DNA of 64,000 bases from Leisingera daeponensis DSM 23529 (GCF_000473145.1 NZ_KI421500.1:1798225-1862224), one strand, 5' to 3'; counted from the first letter of the stretch, positions 22,088 to 31,859 are shown. Translations and numbers: made by a program. The notes: generated by a model not told the origin, from the letters alone.

Positions 22088-23278
22088 TTACTCCCCCGCG
22101 TCCCGGCCCGGCAGGCCGCCGCGCGAGAGACCGCGCGGGCGGGCAAAGGCCTTGATCATCAGGTCGATGTCCTTGCGCAGCTCGGCCAGGCTTTCCTGGC
22201 GGCCTGCGGAAATTTCTTCGAGGATGCGCAGCATCTGCACGTCGATCGAGCGCAGCCGCATCCGGCTTTCGGCGTCGATTGCCCCCTGCTCCCCCTGGGC
22301 ACGCAGGATTTCGGTCAGGGCCTCCTGCCCGACCGCCACCCGGTCCAGCGCCGCAACGATGGTGCCGGTCTGTTCCTGGCGGCGGTTCATCTCCTGAATG
22401 GTGTCCACCAGATCGCCCAGCTTCTGATCCACCGCCGCACGGCCTTCGGAGGTTTCGGCAAACATCGCCTGCAGCGCATCCATCTGTTCGGCCATGTTGT
22501 CGAGCACCTGGGACACCACGCCGCTGTCCCCGGCACCGTCCTCGCCGGAGGAGAAGCTCACGCGGGTGATCGAGGAGAGCCATTCCTCCAGCTCGCGGTA
22601 GAAGCGGTTCTGGCCATGGCCCGCGAACAGCTCCAAGAGGCCCACGATCAGCGATCCCGCCAGACCCAGGAGCGAGGAGGCAAAGGCCACGCCCATGCCG
22701 CCCAGCTGCGCCTCAAGGCCGGTCATCAGGCGGTTGAAGACGGACAGGCCTTCTTCGCCCTCCTGCGGCGCCAGGCTGCGGATGGTGTCAACGACGGCGG
22801 GAACGGTGGTGGCCAGGCCATAGAAGGTGCCGAGAAGGCCAAGGAAAATCAGCAGGTTGACGATATACCGGGTGATCTCGCGGTCTTCGTCGATGCGGCT
22901 GGCGACCGAATCCAGGATGGAGCGGGTCGAGGCGGAGCCGAGCTGCATCCGGGCGCTGCGCGTTGCCAGGAGCGAGGCCAGCGGCGCCAGTATCGACGGC
23001 GGGCGGCGGTGTTCCTGATTGTCGCCGGCGGCAAAGCGTTCGATCCAGCGCACCGAGCCGATAAGCTGTACCACCTGCCAGAAACAGGCCAGCACCCCGA
23101 TCACGAACACGAACACGATGAAGCCGTTGAGCCAGGGGTTGGCCTGGAACACCGGCAGCACCCGCGGCAGCGCCACAAAGGCGCCAAAGCCCGAGAGCCC
23201 AAGTGCGATCAGCATCATGATGATCTGCCGCACCGGCTGGGAGAATTGCGGCCTGGTTTTGCGGTCTGGCTGCGCCAT
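22088..23278 (-). CDS. MotA/TolQ/ExbB-family proton channel protein
   Basis: A 396-residue membrane protein. Hydrophobic segments lie near residues 18-38, 50-70, 145-165 and 185-215; the conserved stator core is seen in LLIFLGLLGTFYGLA and GMGVAFASSLLGLAGSLIVG. The C-terminal 170 residues form a helical cytoplasmic tail. It pairs with the OmpA-like gene 3 bases downstream. Such pairs convert proton-motive force into mechanical work across the envelope. The ATG at 23278 is chosen because an upstream extension of 19 residues lacks conservation. Confidence 0.88.
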   Translation of the reverse strand: MAQPDRKTRPQFSQPVRQIIMMLIALGLSGFGAFVALPRVLPVFQANPWLNGFIVFVFVIGVLACFWQVVQLIGSVRWIERFAAGDNQEHRRPPSILAPLASLLATRSARMQLGSASTRSILDSVASRIDEDREITRYIVNLLIFLGLLGTFYGLATTVPAVVDTIRSLAPQEGEEGLSVFNRLMTGLEAQLGGMGVAFASSLLGLAGSLIVGLLELFAGHGQNRFYRELEEWLSSITRVSFSSGEDGAGDSGVVSQVLDNMAEQMDALQAMFAETSEGRAAVDQKLGDLVDTIQEMNRRQEQTGTIVAALDRVAVGQEALTEILRAQGEQGAIDAESRMRLRSIDVQMLRILEEISAGRQESLAELRKDIDLMIKAFARPRGLSRGGLPGRDAGE

Positions 23279-23356
23279 ACGTCTTGGCTCCTGACACTTT
23301 TGACTGCTCTTATTGCGTTCGCAGCCTATAAGCAAAGTGTCAGAAGCGCCAAGGCT

Positions 23357-23887
23357 TTATGCGGTGATTTCCCGCACCCGGCCGGCCAGCCAGTCCAGAT
23401 CGTTGTCATGCAGGCCAATCTCGGCCAGATGCTCGGCGGTGTTGTAGAGGTATTCGGTGTTGGGACCGCGCCCGCCAACCGCATGGGCGATGATCTGCGC
23501 CTGCTCCTCAAGGCTGAGACCGCCGCAATACTGCACGTGGTGCGGGTCGATCACATAGGTGACGGCAGTGACCATGGAGCCATCCGCCAGTTCCACCTCC
23601 AGATCGCGCTCAAGGTAGGCGGAGGAAATCAGTTCGCGCTCGCGCAGCTCTGCCAGGGTCTGCTCTTCGTGGCCGGCTTCGACCGCCAGCGCGATGCCCT
23701 TGCAATGGGCGTCTTTAACGGAGTCCAGCGCCAGCACCAGCCCCGGCTTTTCCTCGCTGCCGCGGTGGTGGATCGAGGACATGCAGAAGGAGCGCGCATA
23801 GCCGTGCAGCACCGCAACCTCGCGCCGGGCCACCGGGAAGCCGGGGTTCCAAAGAAGTGATCCGTATCCGAATACCCACATGGTCAT
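23357..23887 (-). CDS. gamma-glutamylcyclotransferase (ChaC-like)
   Basis: A 176-residue protein of the ChaC family, which degrades glutathione to 5-oxoproline and Cys-Gly. The substrate loop VFGYGSLLWNPGFP is at residues 4-17, SIHHRG and EEKPGLVLAL follow at about 35-52, and GPNTEYL lies near residue 150, all as in ChaC. The ATG at 23887 has AAGG about nine bases upstream; the ATG two codons later is an alternative. Divergent from the DUF2125 gene 67 bases away. Confidence 0.88.
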   Translation of the reverse strand: MTMWVFGYGSLLWNPGFPVARREVAVLHGYARSFCMSSIHHRGSEEKPGLVLALDSVKDAHCKGIALAVEAGHEEQTLAELRERELISSAYLERDLEVELADGSMVTAVTYVIDPHHVQYCGGLSLEEQAQIIAHAVGGRGPNTEYLYNTAEHLAEIGLHDNDLDWLAGRVREITA

Positions 23888-23954
23888 GTCGTCTGGCCCT
23901 TTTTGCTGCCCCCCTATAAACAGCAATCCTGTTGCGGACAAAAGAGGCTATCCG

Positions 23955-24953
23955 ATGCGTCTGGCAAAACTGCTGATGGCTGCCCTTCTGGTGTGGAGCC
24001 TGTACTGGGCGGCGGCGGCCTGGGGGCTGCGCATGGGGATCGAAAGCTGGTTTTCCCAGCAGGAGCGGCAAGGCTGGCAGGCAGAACACTCCGGACTGGA
24101 AACCAGCGGCTACCCGCTGCGGCACCAGACCCGGATCAGCCGCCCTGCCCTGGCGGATCCCCGCACCGGCACGGCCTGGCGGGCGGACTGGCTGGAGCTG
24201 GACAGCCCAGCCGCATGGCCCGGGCGGCTGGAGCTGCATTTCCCGGCGACGGCGCAGCGGCTGTCCTATTTCGACCGCACCGCGGTGATCACCGCAAAGG
24301 GATTGCAGGCGAGCCTGCACCTGAAGCCCGGTGCGGCGCTGGAGCTGGAACAGCTGGCAGCCGTTGCCGGCGACTGGCAGATCGAGCGCGGCGGCGAGAC
24401 GGTGCTGAGCGGCGCGGCGCTGGACCTGCGCATGGTGCAAACGGACCGCCCCGAGACCTACCGGATCAGCGCCGGCGCCCAGGAGTTTGCGCCGCGCGCG
24501 GCCTGGCGGCGGCTGCTGGCGGCCAGCGCGCCGCTGCCGGAGCGGTTCGATACGCTGGCCCTGGAGATGACGGTGGCCTTTGACGCCCCCTGGGACCGGT
24601 CAGCGCTGGAGCAGCAGCGGCCGCAGCCGCGCCGGATTGACCTGAAACTGGCCGATGCCCGCTGGGGCGATCTGCGGCTGAAGGCAACCGGCACGCTGAC
24701 GGTGGACCAAGAGGGGCTGCCCGCGGGGGAAATTGCGCTGCAGGCGGAGAACTGGCGCGGGCTGGTGCTGATGGCCGAGCGCACCGGCGCGCTGCCGCCT
24801 GCCCTGCGCGGCACGGTGGAGCGGGTGCTGGGCCTGCTGGCAGAGGCCAGCGGCAATTCCCGCGACCTCGACATCGCCTTGGGATTCCGGGACGGGTATG
24901 TGACGCTTGGCCCGCTGCCGCTGGGCCATGCGCCGCGGCTGATCATCCGCTGA
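23955..24953 (+). CDS. DUF2125 domain-containing membrane-anchored protein
   Basis: A 332-residue protein with an N-terminal signal anchor (LLMAALLVWSLYWAAAAWGL) and a beta-rich periplasmic part. The SWFSQQERQGWQAEHSGLET segment and a C-terminal GYVTLGPLPLGHAPRL are typical of the alphaproteobacterial DUF2125 family, whose function is unknown; the repeated beta pattern is reminiscent of AsmA/YdgA-type envelope proteins. The ATG at 23955 has AGAGG nine bases before it. Confidence 0.82.
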   Translation: MRLAKLLMAALLVWSLYWAAAAWGLRMGIESWFSQQERQGWQAEHSGLETSGYPLRHQTRISRPALADPRTGTAWRADWLELDSPAAWPGRLELHFPATAQRLSYFDRTAVITAKGLQASLHLKPGAALELEQLAAVAGDWQIERGGETVLSGAALDLRMVQTDRPETYRISAGAQEFAPRAAWRRLLAASAPLPERFDTLALEMTVAFDAPWDRSALEQQRPQPRRIDLKLADARWGDLRLKATGTLTVDQEGLPAGEIALQAENWRGLVLMAERTGALPPALRGTVERVLGLLAEASGNSRDLDIALGFRDGYVTLGPLPLGHAPRLIIR

Positions 24954-25052
24954 CCGCGTGCCCGCAAGCAGCCGGCGCGGTGCTGGCTGGTGCGGGTTCC
25001 TGCGGGATATTCCGGGCCGGAAGGAGACCGGAAGCCCGGCAGGCCCAGGCCC

Positions 25053-25871
25053 TTAGCGGCAGTAGGAGCCGCCGCGGTGCCGGGCGATATCCAGGTGGAA
25101 GTGGTCCTTGTGGTAACGGTCGGCCTCCGGCCCCAGCACGGTGCCGAAGGGGCCGCAGGCCGCGCGCCAGATCTTCTTCAGCTTCTTGCGCGTCTTGCGC
25201 TGTTGCCAGCCGTGCAGGACGGTGACGGTCTCGCCGCTGGCAAGGGTAAAGCCGGAAATGTCGATCGCCCGGCCCCTGCCGTGTTCGGAGATCTTGGCGC
25301 CCGGGCGGTTGTTGCGGGTGCGGCAGGCGTAATGGGCCGCGACCCGCAGGCCAACGACCTTGTTGCGGCGCCCGAAGGCGGTTTCGACCTCGCGGTTGAT
25401 CCAGGTCTTCAGCGCCCGGGCGGTGTTGCAGGTCATCAGCGAGGTCTGGCTGAGGCGGACCCCGGCAATTTCGCGCACCCTGACCGCATCCTTGACGCCG
25501 CAGCCGGGCAGCGCTCCGGTGACGCTGCCTGCATCATCCCCCTGAATGTCGATGTCGCCGCAAACCGAGCCCTTGCGCCGCTGGCGGCGCTTGAACAGCA
25601 CCTGCTCTGACAGGCTGTCCGGGCGCGCGAAGGGCACCAGGGAATCTCCGGGGGCCAGCAGAGGCAGGCCGGCGGGGCGGGCCGCTGCTGCCAGGCGCTG
25701 CTCGGATTGCGGCCGGGCGGCCGGGCGCATGCCGGGCACGGGGTCCAAGGCAGCCGCCAGCCCCGCGTCTGCTGCCGGGCGTTCGGGCGGCTCCAGAGAA
25801 GCGTCCGGCGTTGCGGCCTGCGCGGCGCCGCCAAACAGGCCCGCCAGGATCAGCACGCCCGCGCGGATCAT
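25053..25871 (-). CDS. extensin-like family protein, secreted
   Basis: A 272-residue protein with a signal peptide (LILAGLFGGAAQA) and a proline/alanine-rich linker. Its C-terminal 170 residues match the extensin-like domain of alphaproteobacteria: CGVKDAVRV, TCNTARALKTW, SEHGRGRAIDISGF and DRYHKDHFHLDIA. The HG..RAID and HFHLD motifs resemble the D-Ala-D-Ala carboxypeptidase/peptidase M15 metal site, so a cell-wall role is likely. The ATG overlaps the stop of the upstream dehydrogenase gene by four bases (ATGA), making it the third gene of hisC-tyrC-extensin. Confidence 0.87.
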   Translation of the reverse strand: MIRAGVLILAGLFGGAAQAATPDASLEPPERPAADAGLAAALDPVPGMRPAARPQSEQRLAAAARPAGLPLLAPGDSLVPFARPDSLSEQVLFKRRQRRKGSVCGDIDIQGDDAGSVTGALPGCGVKDAVRVREIAGVRLSQTSLMTCNTARALKTWINREVETAFGRRNKVVGLRVAAHYACRTRNNRPGAKISEHGRGRAIDISGFTLASGETVTVLHGWQQRKTRKKLKKIWRAACGPFGTVLGPEADRYHKDHFHLDIARHRGGSYCR

Positions 25872-26788
25872 TTCTTCTGCCCCCGGCCGAAGTCCGGCGC
25901 GTCGGTGTCCTGGCCGGCCTCGATGATGCCGCGGCGGATGGCGCGGGTGCGGGTGAAGTAGGCGTGCAGATGCTCCCCGTCGCCGGTGCGGATGGCGCGC
26001 TGGAGGGCAAAGAGCTCCTCCGTGAAGCGGCCGAGGATTTCCAGCGTGGCGTCCTTGTTGGTCAGGAACACGTCGCGCCACATGGTGGGGTCCGAGGCCG
26101 CGATACGGGTGAAGTCGCGGAAACCGGCGGCGGAATACTTGATCACCTCGCTGTCGGTCACCCGGCGCAGATCGTCTGCGACGCCGACCATGGTGTAGGC
26201 GATCAGGTGCGGGGTGTGCGAGGTGACGGCCAGCACCAGGTCGTGGTGGTCGGCGTCCATCTCATCGACATGGGCGCCCATACCCTCCCACAAGGCCCGC
26301 AGGCGTGATGTCGCCTCCGGATCGGTGCCCTCGACCGGGACCAGCAGCGACCAGCGGTTGTCGAACAGTTCGGCAAAACCGGATTCGGGGCCGGAATGCT
26401 CGGTGCCTGCCAGCGGGTGGGCGGGCACGAAATGCACGCCCTCGGGGATATGCGGCAGCACCGCCTCGATCACGTGGCGCTTGACCGAACCCACGTCAGA
26501 CACGGTGGCGCCGGGTTTCAGAACCGCTGCGATGTCCTCCATCACCGGCCCCATCGCGCCGACGGGGACGCAGAGCACCACCAGATCGGCGTCCTGCACC
26601 GCCTCCTGGGCGCTGTCGCAGACGCGGTCGCACAGGCCGATGCGGCGGGCGGTGTCACGAGTCTCAGCGCTGCGGGCATAGCCGGTGACCTCGCCTGCCA
26701 GCCCGGCGCGTTTCATGGCCCAGAACATCGAGGATGCAATCAGGCCCAGGCCGATCAGCGCGACGCGGCCGTAAACTTCCCCGCTCAT
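25868..26788 (-). CDS. tyrC: prephenate/arogenate dehydrogenase family protein
   Basis: A 306-residue enzyme of tyrosine synthesis (NAD(P)-dependent oxidative decarboxylation of prephenate or arogenate). The dinucleotide motif is GLGLIASS near residues 12-19, a slightly altered Gx[25 protein letters not shown] sequence ([11 protein letters not shown]) and [10 protein letters not shown] are family signatures of the TyrA catalytic domain. Start and stop overlap hisC and the extensin-like gene by four bases each, so all three are coupled. Confidence 0.92.
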   Translation of the reverse strand: MSGEVYGRVALIGLGLIASSMFWAMKRAGLAGEVTGYARSAETRDTARRIGLCDRVCDSAQEAVQDADLVVLCVPVGAMGPVMEDIAAVLKPGATVSDVGSVKRHVIEAVLPHIPEGVHFVPAHPLAGTEHSGPESGFAELFDNRWSLLVPVEGTDPEATSRLRALWEGMGAHVDEMDADHHDLVLAVTSHTPHLIAYTMVGVADDLRRVTDSEVIKYSAAGFRDFTRIAASDPTMWRDVFLTNKDATLEILGRFTEELFALQRAIRTGDGEHLHAYFTRTRAIRRGIIEAGQDTDAPDFGRGQKK

Positions 26789-27885
26789 GCCTGAACCTCT
26801 TTGGCCTTGCTCTCTTTGAATGCCTTGACGCCCTGCGCGATGCGGCGGCAGGAGTCTTCGTCGCCGATGGTGATCCGCAGCGCGGCGGGCAGGTTGTAGC
26901 CCGCCACCCGGCGCACGATCAGCCCCTGCGCCTGCAGATACAGATCGCAAGCCTCCGCCTCTGCCTGGCTGGAGAACCGGGCCAGGATGAAGTTGGTGCT
27001 GGAGACATCCGACGGCACGCCAAGCTCCGCCAGCGCATTTGCCAGCCAAGCACGCCATTTGGCGTTTTCGGCCCGGCAGTAATCCACGTAATCCGTATCG
27101 CGCACCGAGGCCTCTGCCCCCGCCAGCGCGGTGCTGGAGACGTTGAAGGGGCCGCGCACCCGGTTCAGCACGTTGATGATCTCCCTGGGGCCGTAGCCCC
27201 AGCCGATCCGGGCGCCGCCCAGCCCGTAGATCTTGGAGAAGGTGCGGGTCATGAAGACGTTGCTGCGGGCGCCGATCAGCGCGGCGCCGGCATCAAAGCC
27301 CTCGACATATTCGGCATAGGCGCCGTCCAGCACCAGGAGCGCACCATCGGGAATGCCATCTGCCAGCCGCGCCACCTCGGCCTCGCTGATCATGGTGCCG
27401 GTGGGGTTGTTGGGGTTGGCGATGAAGACCAGCTTGGTGCGTGCCGTGCAGCCCGCCAGCAGCGCGTCCACGTCGGTGATGCGCTCGCGCTCCTTCACCT
27501 CCACCGGGGTGGCACCGGCAGCCAGCGCGCTGATGCGGTACATGGCAAAGCCGTGTTCGGTATAGAGAACTTCATCCCCCGGCCCGGCATAGGCCTGGCA
27601 CAGGAAAGCGATGATCTCGTCGCTGCCGGCACCGCAGATGATCTGCTCCGGCTCCAGCCCGTGCACCTCGCCGATGGCCTGCCGCAGCGCCGCGTGATCC
27701 GAACTGGGATAGCGGTGCATATGGGCGGCCGCCTCCTGCATCGCCTGAATTGCGCGCGGGCTGGGGCCAAAGGGGTTCTCGTTCGAGGAGAGCTTCACAA
27801 CATTGCTCACCCCTTTCACATGGGCAGCCCCGCCCTGATAGAGGGCGATGTCCATGATACCGGGCTGCGGTGTGAGTTGGGTCAT
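26785..27885 (-). CDS. hisC: histidinol-phosphate aminotransferase
   Basis: A 366-residue PLP aminotransferase (class I/II). It converts imidazole-acetol phosphate to histidinol phosphate and in alphaproteobacteria often also makes aromatic amino acids, which fits its coupling to the prephenate dehydrogenase gene. Markers are [21 protein letters not shown], and the PLP lysine K218 in [15 protein letters not shown]. First gene of a three-gene operon. Confidence 0.95.
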   Translation of the reverse strand: MTQLTPQPGIMDIALYQGGAAHVKGVSNVVKLSSNENPFGPSPRAIQAMQEAAAHMHRYPSSDHAALRQAIGEVHGLEPEQIICGAGSDEIIAFLCQAYAGPGDEVLYTEHGFAMYRISALAAGATPVEVKERERITDVDALLAGCTARTKLVFIANPNNPTGTMISEAEVARLADGIPDGALLVLDGAYAEYVEGFDAGAALIGARSNVFMTRTFSKIYGLGGARIGWGYGPREIINVLNRVRGPFNVSSTALAGAEASVRDTDYVDYCRAENAKWRAWLANALAELGVPSDVSSTNFILARFSSQAEAEACDLYLQAQGLIVRRVAGYNLPAALRITIGDEDSCRRIAQGVKAFKESKAKEVQA

Positions 27886-28007
27886 AATACGGGCTCCTTA
27901 ATTCCAACCCGTCATAACGGCCCAAACGCGGACGGGGAAGCACCAAGATGACGCTTCCCCCTTGCTGCCGCCCCCCAGCGGCAGTCTGCCCCGGCCGCAT
28001 GCGCGCG

Positions 28008-29654
28008 TCAGTGCGCGGCTGCAGCCTTGGGCATTTTACGCTTGGCTTCGGCCATGATGATCTTCTGCATCTGCTTGCGCAGTTCCATGTCCTTGCGCAT
28101 CGCCTCGTTGGCCTGCTTCTGCATGGTGGAGGCTGACTGCGAGCCGTCCGCGCCGGCCAGCGCCTCACCCGCGTATTTGCTGAGCGTCTTGCCGGAGATC
28201 TGCTTGGCAATCTCGCCATAGATGGCGTCGCCGTGCAGCTTGATGAAATCCTCCGTCGCCTTGGTGCCGTATTTGGCAATCAGGTCCTTCTTGACCGCGC
28301 CTTCCATGGCGGCGGGCGCCAGCGTGGTCTTGAGGAATTTTTCGGCGGCGCCGGTGAAGCCGGAAGAGAATGCCTCCAGCGCCTTGCCGGCGCCTGCGGA
28401 CATGATCCCCGCGGTCAGGATCTTGGCGATGCTTTCCTTGATTTCCTTGGTGTTAGGCGGGCGGCCCTTTTCGATCAGGGGTTTGGCGAGGCCGATGGTT
28501 TCCTTCAAGGCCTCCGTCACCATGGCTTCGCCGGCCTTGGATTTCAGGAATTTCTCGAAGAAAGCCTTCACTGCCTTCTTGGGCATTTCGCGCGACAGCC
28601 TGGAGGCCGCGGCCTTGGCCAGGTCATCGGCAAGGCCTGCGGACAGCTTGGCGGTCAGCTTGCCGCCGGCCGCCCCCGCCAGGCCCGCGATGAAGCTGTC
28701 GATGAACACCTTCTTGGCGGCGCCGTCCCAGGTGACGGTGTTGCCCGCCAGATGCTCGCCGAGCTGGCCCGCGCTGGATTTCAGCGCCTCGGTGCTGGCG
28801 GCGGCGATGGCGTGGGCCTTGGCGGGCGACATGCCCTTGGTCGCCACCAGGCGGGCGGTCATGTAGGTTTCGACCACGGCAAACGAGACCTCGCGCACGA
28901 CCTCCAGCTTCCAGACGATGGCGCCGGCGGTGCTGATGCGCTGGTCGATGAACTTCTTGAACGCCTTGCCGCCGGTGTTATAGGCCTTGGTTGCCTTCAC
29001 ATCCTGTTTGTAAACCTTCTTCCAGTCCGGCTTTTTCTTGCTGGTCAAGGTCTTGAGAAAACTCGCCTCGGAGCGGGCGTTCAGGATCGGGGTCCACGGC
29101 GGATCGGTCTTGTCGTTGACCACGCTGACGGCGAATTCGGTCAGCGCGTTCAGGAAGGTCTCGTTGCCCTGGCGGGTGTGTTCCACATCGTTGCAGAAAT
29201 CGACCCAGGATTCCGCCTGGCCGTACATCATTTCCGCCTTGGCCAGCAGCTTGCGGCGCAGTTCTTCCTGCCCGGCTTCAAACTCGGCCACGGTGATCAG
29301 CTTGGTCTTGCCGTTTTCGACCACCTCGACGCGTTCCACCTTGGTGTCGGCGGCGTGCATCGCGGCCAGTTTGGGCAGGCCCGCATTCCAGGTGCGCATA
29401 CCGGGATCGACGATGCCGTCGGGCTTCTTGAAGCCCAGTTTCTTCTTCTGGAAATCGCGGATCATGGTGATCAGCCCGGCATCGCATTTGGTGCTGATCT
29501 CGACGGAATAGCCGTTTGCCTTGAGCATCAGGCGGACGAGTTCGACATCCGCGGGCGCGTTTTTCACCGGCTTGAATTTGCTTTCGCCGGTCTTGGGGTC
29601 CGGCTTGGTAATCCGTTTCTTGTCGCCAACGGGGGCAGAAAGCTTGAGAGCCAT
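28008..29654 (-). CDS. orphan protein with N-terminal peptidoglycan-binding-like domain, possible effector
   Basis: A 548-residue protein not confidently recognised. Residues 34-95 resemble a PG_binding_1 domain (DVELVRLMLKANGY, MIRDFQKKKLGF, KPDGIVDPGMRTW); the PDGxVDPG pattern occurs in type VI secretion-associated effectors as I recall them. The rest is helical, with an Ala/Gly-rich segment near residues 305-340 (FIAGLAGAAGGKLTAKLSAG) that could insert in membranes, and a lysine-rich end. There is no signal peptide, VgrG, Hcp or obvious immunity gene nearby. Lysine content is high for this genome. The start ATG at 29654 is the only reasonable one. A toxin role is inference. Confidence 0.6.
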   Translation of the reverse strand: MALKLSAPVGDKKRITKPDPKTGESKFKPVKNAPADVELVRLMLKANGYSVEISTKCDAGLITMIRDFQKKKLGFKKPDGIVDPGMRTWNAGLPKLAAMHAADTKVERVEVVENGKTKLITVAEFEAGQEELRRKLLAKAEMMYGQAESWVDFCNDVEHTRQGNETFLNALTEFAVSVVNDKTDPPWTPILNARSEASFLKTLTSKKKPDWKKVYKQDVKATKAYNTGGKAFKKFIDQRISTAGAIVWKLEVVREVSFAVVETYMTARLVATKGMSPAKAHAIAAASTEALKSSAGQLGEHLAGNTVTWDGAAKKVFIDSFIAGLAGAAGGKLTAKLSAGLADDLAKAAASRLSREMPKKAVKAFFEKFLKSKAGEAMVTEALKETIGLAKPLIEKGRPPNTKEIKESIAKILTAGIMSAGAGKALEAFSSGFTGAAEKFLKTTLAPAAMEGAVKKDLIAKYGTKATEDFIKLHGDAIYGEIAKQISGKTLSKYAGEALAGADGSQSASTMQKQANEAMRKDMELRKQMQKIIMAEAKRKMPKAAAAH

Positions 29655-29824
29655 GGCCTCGCTCCAACCAATTAACTACTGGGTAAAGCGTGCCATGCCG
29701 GGCGGGTGCGGTCGCGGGGGATTTGGGATAGACATTCCCCTTTAAATGACGGGGCCGACTGCCTACATTTCACAAGCATGTGAGGTGCTTCCCCGATGCG
29801 GGAAAGCATCCCGTCCGGATGCCC

Positions 29825-31249
29825 TTAGGCGGCCTGCGCTTTGAAGCGCGCGGTTTGCGGATCGGCGTTGTAACGGGCTGCGATCTCCCCGGCCTTCATT
29901 GTCAGGTCATTGACGCAATTGATGATGTACTGCGCTGTCTCATCCTCCATCAGGTAGGAGAAGTTGAGCCGGACCCAGCCGGGTTTCTTCATCTCCTCCC
30001 CCGCCTGCAGGTCGGCAAACAGGGTTTCCGATTCCGGATGACTGATGCCCAGCAGACGGTGCGCGTAGGGGCCTGCGCAGGCACAGCCGCCGCGGGCCTG
30101 GATGCCGTAGACGTCGCTCAGCATCCGGGTGAACAGCTGCTGATGGACCGGCTTGCCTGCCGCGTCCGTCACCAGGAAGGAGAAGATCGGCAGCCGGTGC
30201 GCTTCGCGGTGGCCAAGGATGCGCAGGCGCGGGTTGGACAGCCAGCCGTCCCAGGCCATTTGTGCAAACCTGGCTTCGCGGGCTTCGATCTGCTGCTGGC
30301 CCACGGCCTCCTTAACCAGAAACGCCAGGGCCGCGCGGATGTCGCCGATCACGTTGGGGGTGCCGGCCTCCTCGCGGGCGGCCAGGTCCTGGCTGTATTC
30401 ATGGCGCCAGGGGGAGACGAAGCTGACGGTGCCGCCGCCGGGCCAAGACGGGCAGCGGCGGCGGACAGCGGACTGGTTGACGATCAGCACGCCAGAAGCG
30501 CCGGGACCGCCCGGGAACTTGTGCGGTGAGACGACAACGGCGTCCTTGCGCGCCGCGCCGCCCGCGCCCATGTCAACCGGCAGATAGGGACCGCCGCCGG
30601 CATAGTCCCAGACCGACAGCGCGCCATGGGCGTGCAGCAGGTGGCTGATGGGATCGGGATCGGTCACGATGCCGGTCACGTTGGAGGCCGCAGAGAAGCT
30701 GCCGATTTTCAGATCGCTGGCCGCGTGCTGTCTCAAGGCCAGTTCCAGCACCGCCAGATCCGGACCGCCCTCTGCCGCTTCGGGGATCTCGACCACCTCG
30801 GCCTTGCTCTCGCGCCAGGGCAGAATGTTGGAGTGATGCTCATACGGGCCGATGAAGACGACCGGGCGGGCGGCCTCGTTGACACCGAACAGGCTCACCA
30901 GCCGGTTGAGGCCCGCGGTGGCGCCCGAGCCGGTGAAGATCACCGCATCCTGTGCCGTGGCGCCGGTGAGGCGGGCAATCTCGCTGCGCGCCTCGCGGCG
31001 CAGCCGGGTCATCTGGGTGCCGCAGTACGACGCCTCGGTATGGGAGTTGGCGTAGAAGGGCAGCACCTGGGCGGCCACGAAATCCTCCACCTGGCGCAGG
31101 GCGCGGCCGGAGGCGACGTAGTCGGCATAGACCAGCGGCACATCGCCATCGAGACCGGGGATCATCACCCCGTCGCCAATCACGCTGCGGCCAAGGGTTC
31201 CGTCCTGTGCGGCCTGCCGGATTGTCTGTTTGAATGCTGCCAGGGTCAT
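29825..31249 (-). CDS. class V aminotransferase, cysteine desulfurase-like
   Basis: A 474-residue PLP enzyme. The PLP lysine is K244 in SPHKFPGGPGASG, with D215 in VWDYAGGGPY and FTGSGATAGLNRL upstream. The loop RGGCACAGPYAHRLL carries several cysteines where desulfurases have the active cysteine, but the protein is longer than IscS/SufS. The substrate may be cysteine or another amino acid. An Lrp-type regulator is divergent 104 bases away, consistent with amino-acid-responsive control. A GCATCC/GGATGC hairpin at 29806-29822, followed by TTT on this strand, may be its terminator. Confidence 0.85.
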   Translation of the reverse strand: MTLAAFKQTIRQAAQDGTLGRSVIGDGVMIPGLDGDVPLVYADYVASGRALRQVEDFVAAQVLPFYANSHTEASYCGTQMTRLRREARSEIARLTGATAQDAVIFTGSGATAGLNRLVSLFGVNEAARPVVFIGPYEHHSNILPWRESKAEVVEIPEAAEGGPDLAVLELALRQHAASDLKIGSFSAASNVTGIVTDPDPISHLLHAHGALSVWDYAGGGPYLPVDMGAGGAARKDAVVVSPHKFPGGPGASGVLIVNQSAVRRRCPSWPGGGTVSFVSPWRHEYSQDLAAREEAGTPNVIGDIRAALAFLVKEAVGQQQIEAREARFAQMAWDGWLSNPRLRILGHREAHRLPIFSFLVTDAAGKPVHQQLFTRMLSDVYGIQARGGCACAGPYAHRLLGISHPESETLFADLQAGEEMKKPGWVRLNFSYLMEDETAQYIINCVNDLTMKAGEIAARYNADPQTARFKAQAA

Positions 31250-31353
31250 GTCGCGCCTCCGAAATCAGTGAGACCACTATGAACGGGAATTTGCGAGATA
31301 ACTTTATCAATTACTGAGTGGATTGACCCATTTTTGTGTCATATGATCCAATC

Positions 31354-31815
31354 ATGACCAAATCGGCAGATCAAATTGACCGCGCGATCCTGAAGGCCCT
31401 GCAACAGGACGCCAGCCTGTCGCAGCGCGAGCTGGCCGACAAGGTGGGGCTGTCGCAGAATGCCTGCTGGCGGCGGCTGAAGGCGCTGAACGAGAGCGGG
31501 CTGCTGAGGGGCTCCACCGCGCGGCTGGACCGCAAGCAGCTGGGGCTGGATCTGGTGGTGTTCGTGCTGCTGCGCACCCGGCACCATTCGGCGGAGTGGC
31601 TGCAAAAGTTCCGCCGCCATGTGCTGACGATCCCGGAGGTGGTGGATTTCCACCGGATCGGCGGCGATTACGATTATCAGCTGAAAGTGGTGACCGAGGA
31701 CATGGCCAGCTATGACAAAGTCTATCAGCGGCTGATCTCGGGCGTGGAGCTGGACAGCGTGACCTCCTATTTCGCGATGGAAGCCATCGCAGAAGACCGC
31801 CCGCTGCCCTTATAG
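31354..31815 (+). CDS. Lrp/AsnC-family transcriptional regulator
   Basis: A 153-residue regulator: N-terminal HTH (DRAILKALQQDASLSQRELA, then GLSQNACWRRLKAL) and C-terminal RAM/AsnC ligand domain (VVDFHRIGGDYDYQLKVVTE). Such proteins form octamers and respond to amino acids. The ATG at 31354 is chosen for standard length; a GTG at 31336 is in frame. It is divergent from the class V aminotransferase and probably controls it through the 104-base AT-richer gap 31250-31353. Confidence 0.9.
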   Translation: MTKSADQIDRAILKALQQDASLSQRELADKVGLSQNACWRRLKALNESGLLRGSTARLDRKQLGLDLVVFVLLRTRHHSAEWLQKFRRHVLTIPEVVDFHRIGGDYDYQLKVVTEDMASYDKVYQRLISGVELDSVTSYFAMEAIAEDRPLPL

Positions 31816-31859
31816 GAATACAGGCAGGGGAACAGCCCCCTGCCCCGCAGCCCAGGGTG

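Noticed and set aside
20243..23278. A complete Zorya defence system
   Set aside because: Only the AB-like motor genes are present; neighbours are metabolic or envelope genes.
21059..23860. A 933-codon open frame antisense to the motor pair and ChaC-like gene
   Set aside because: It crosses three real genes and lacks protein-like features.
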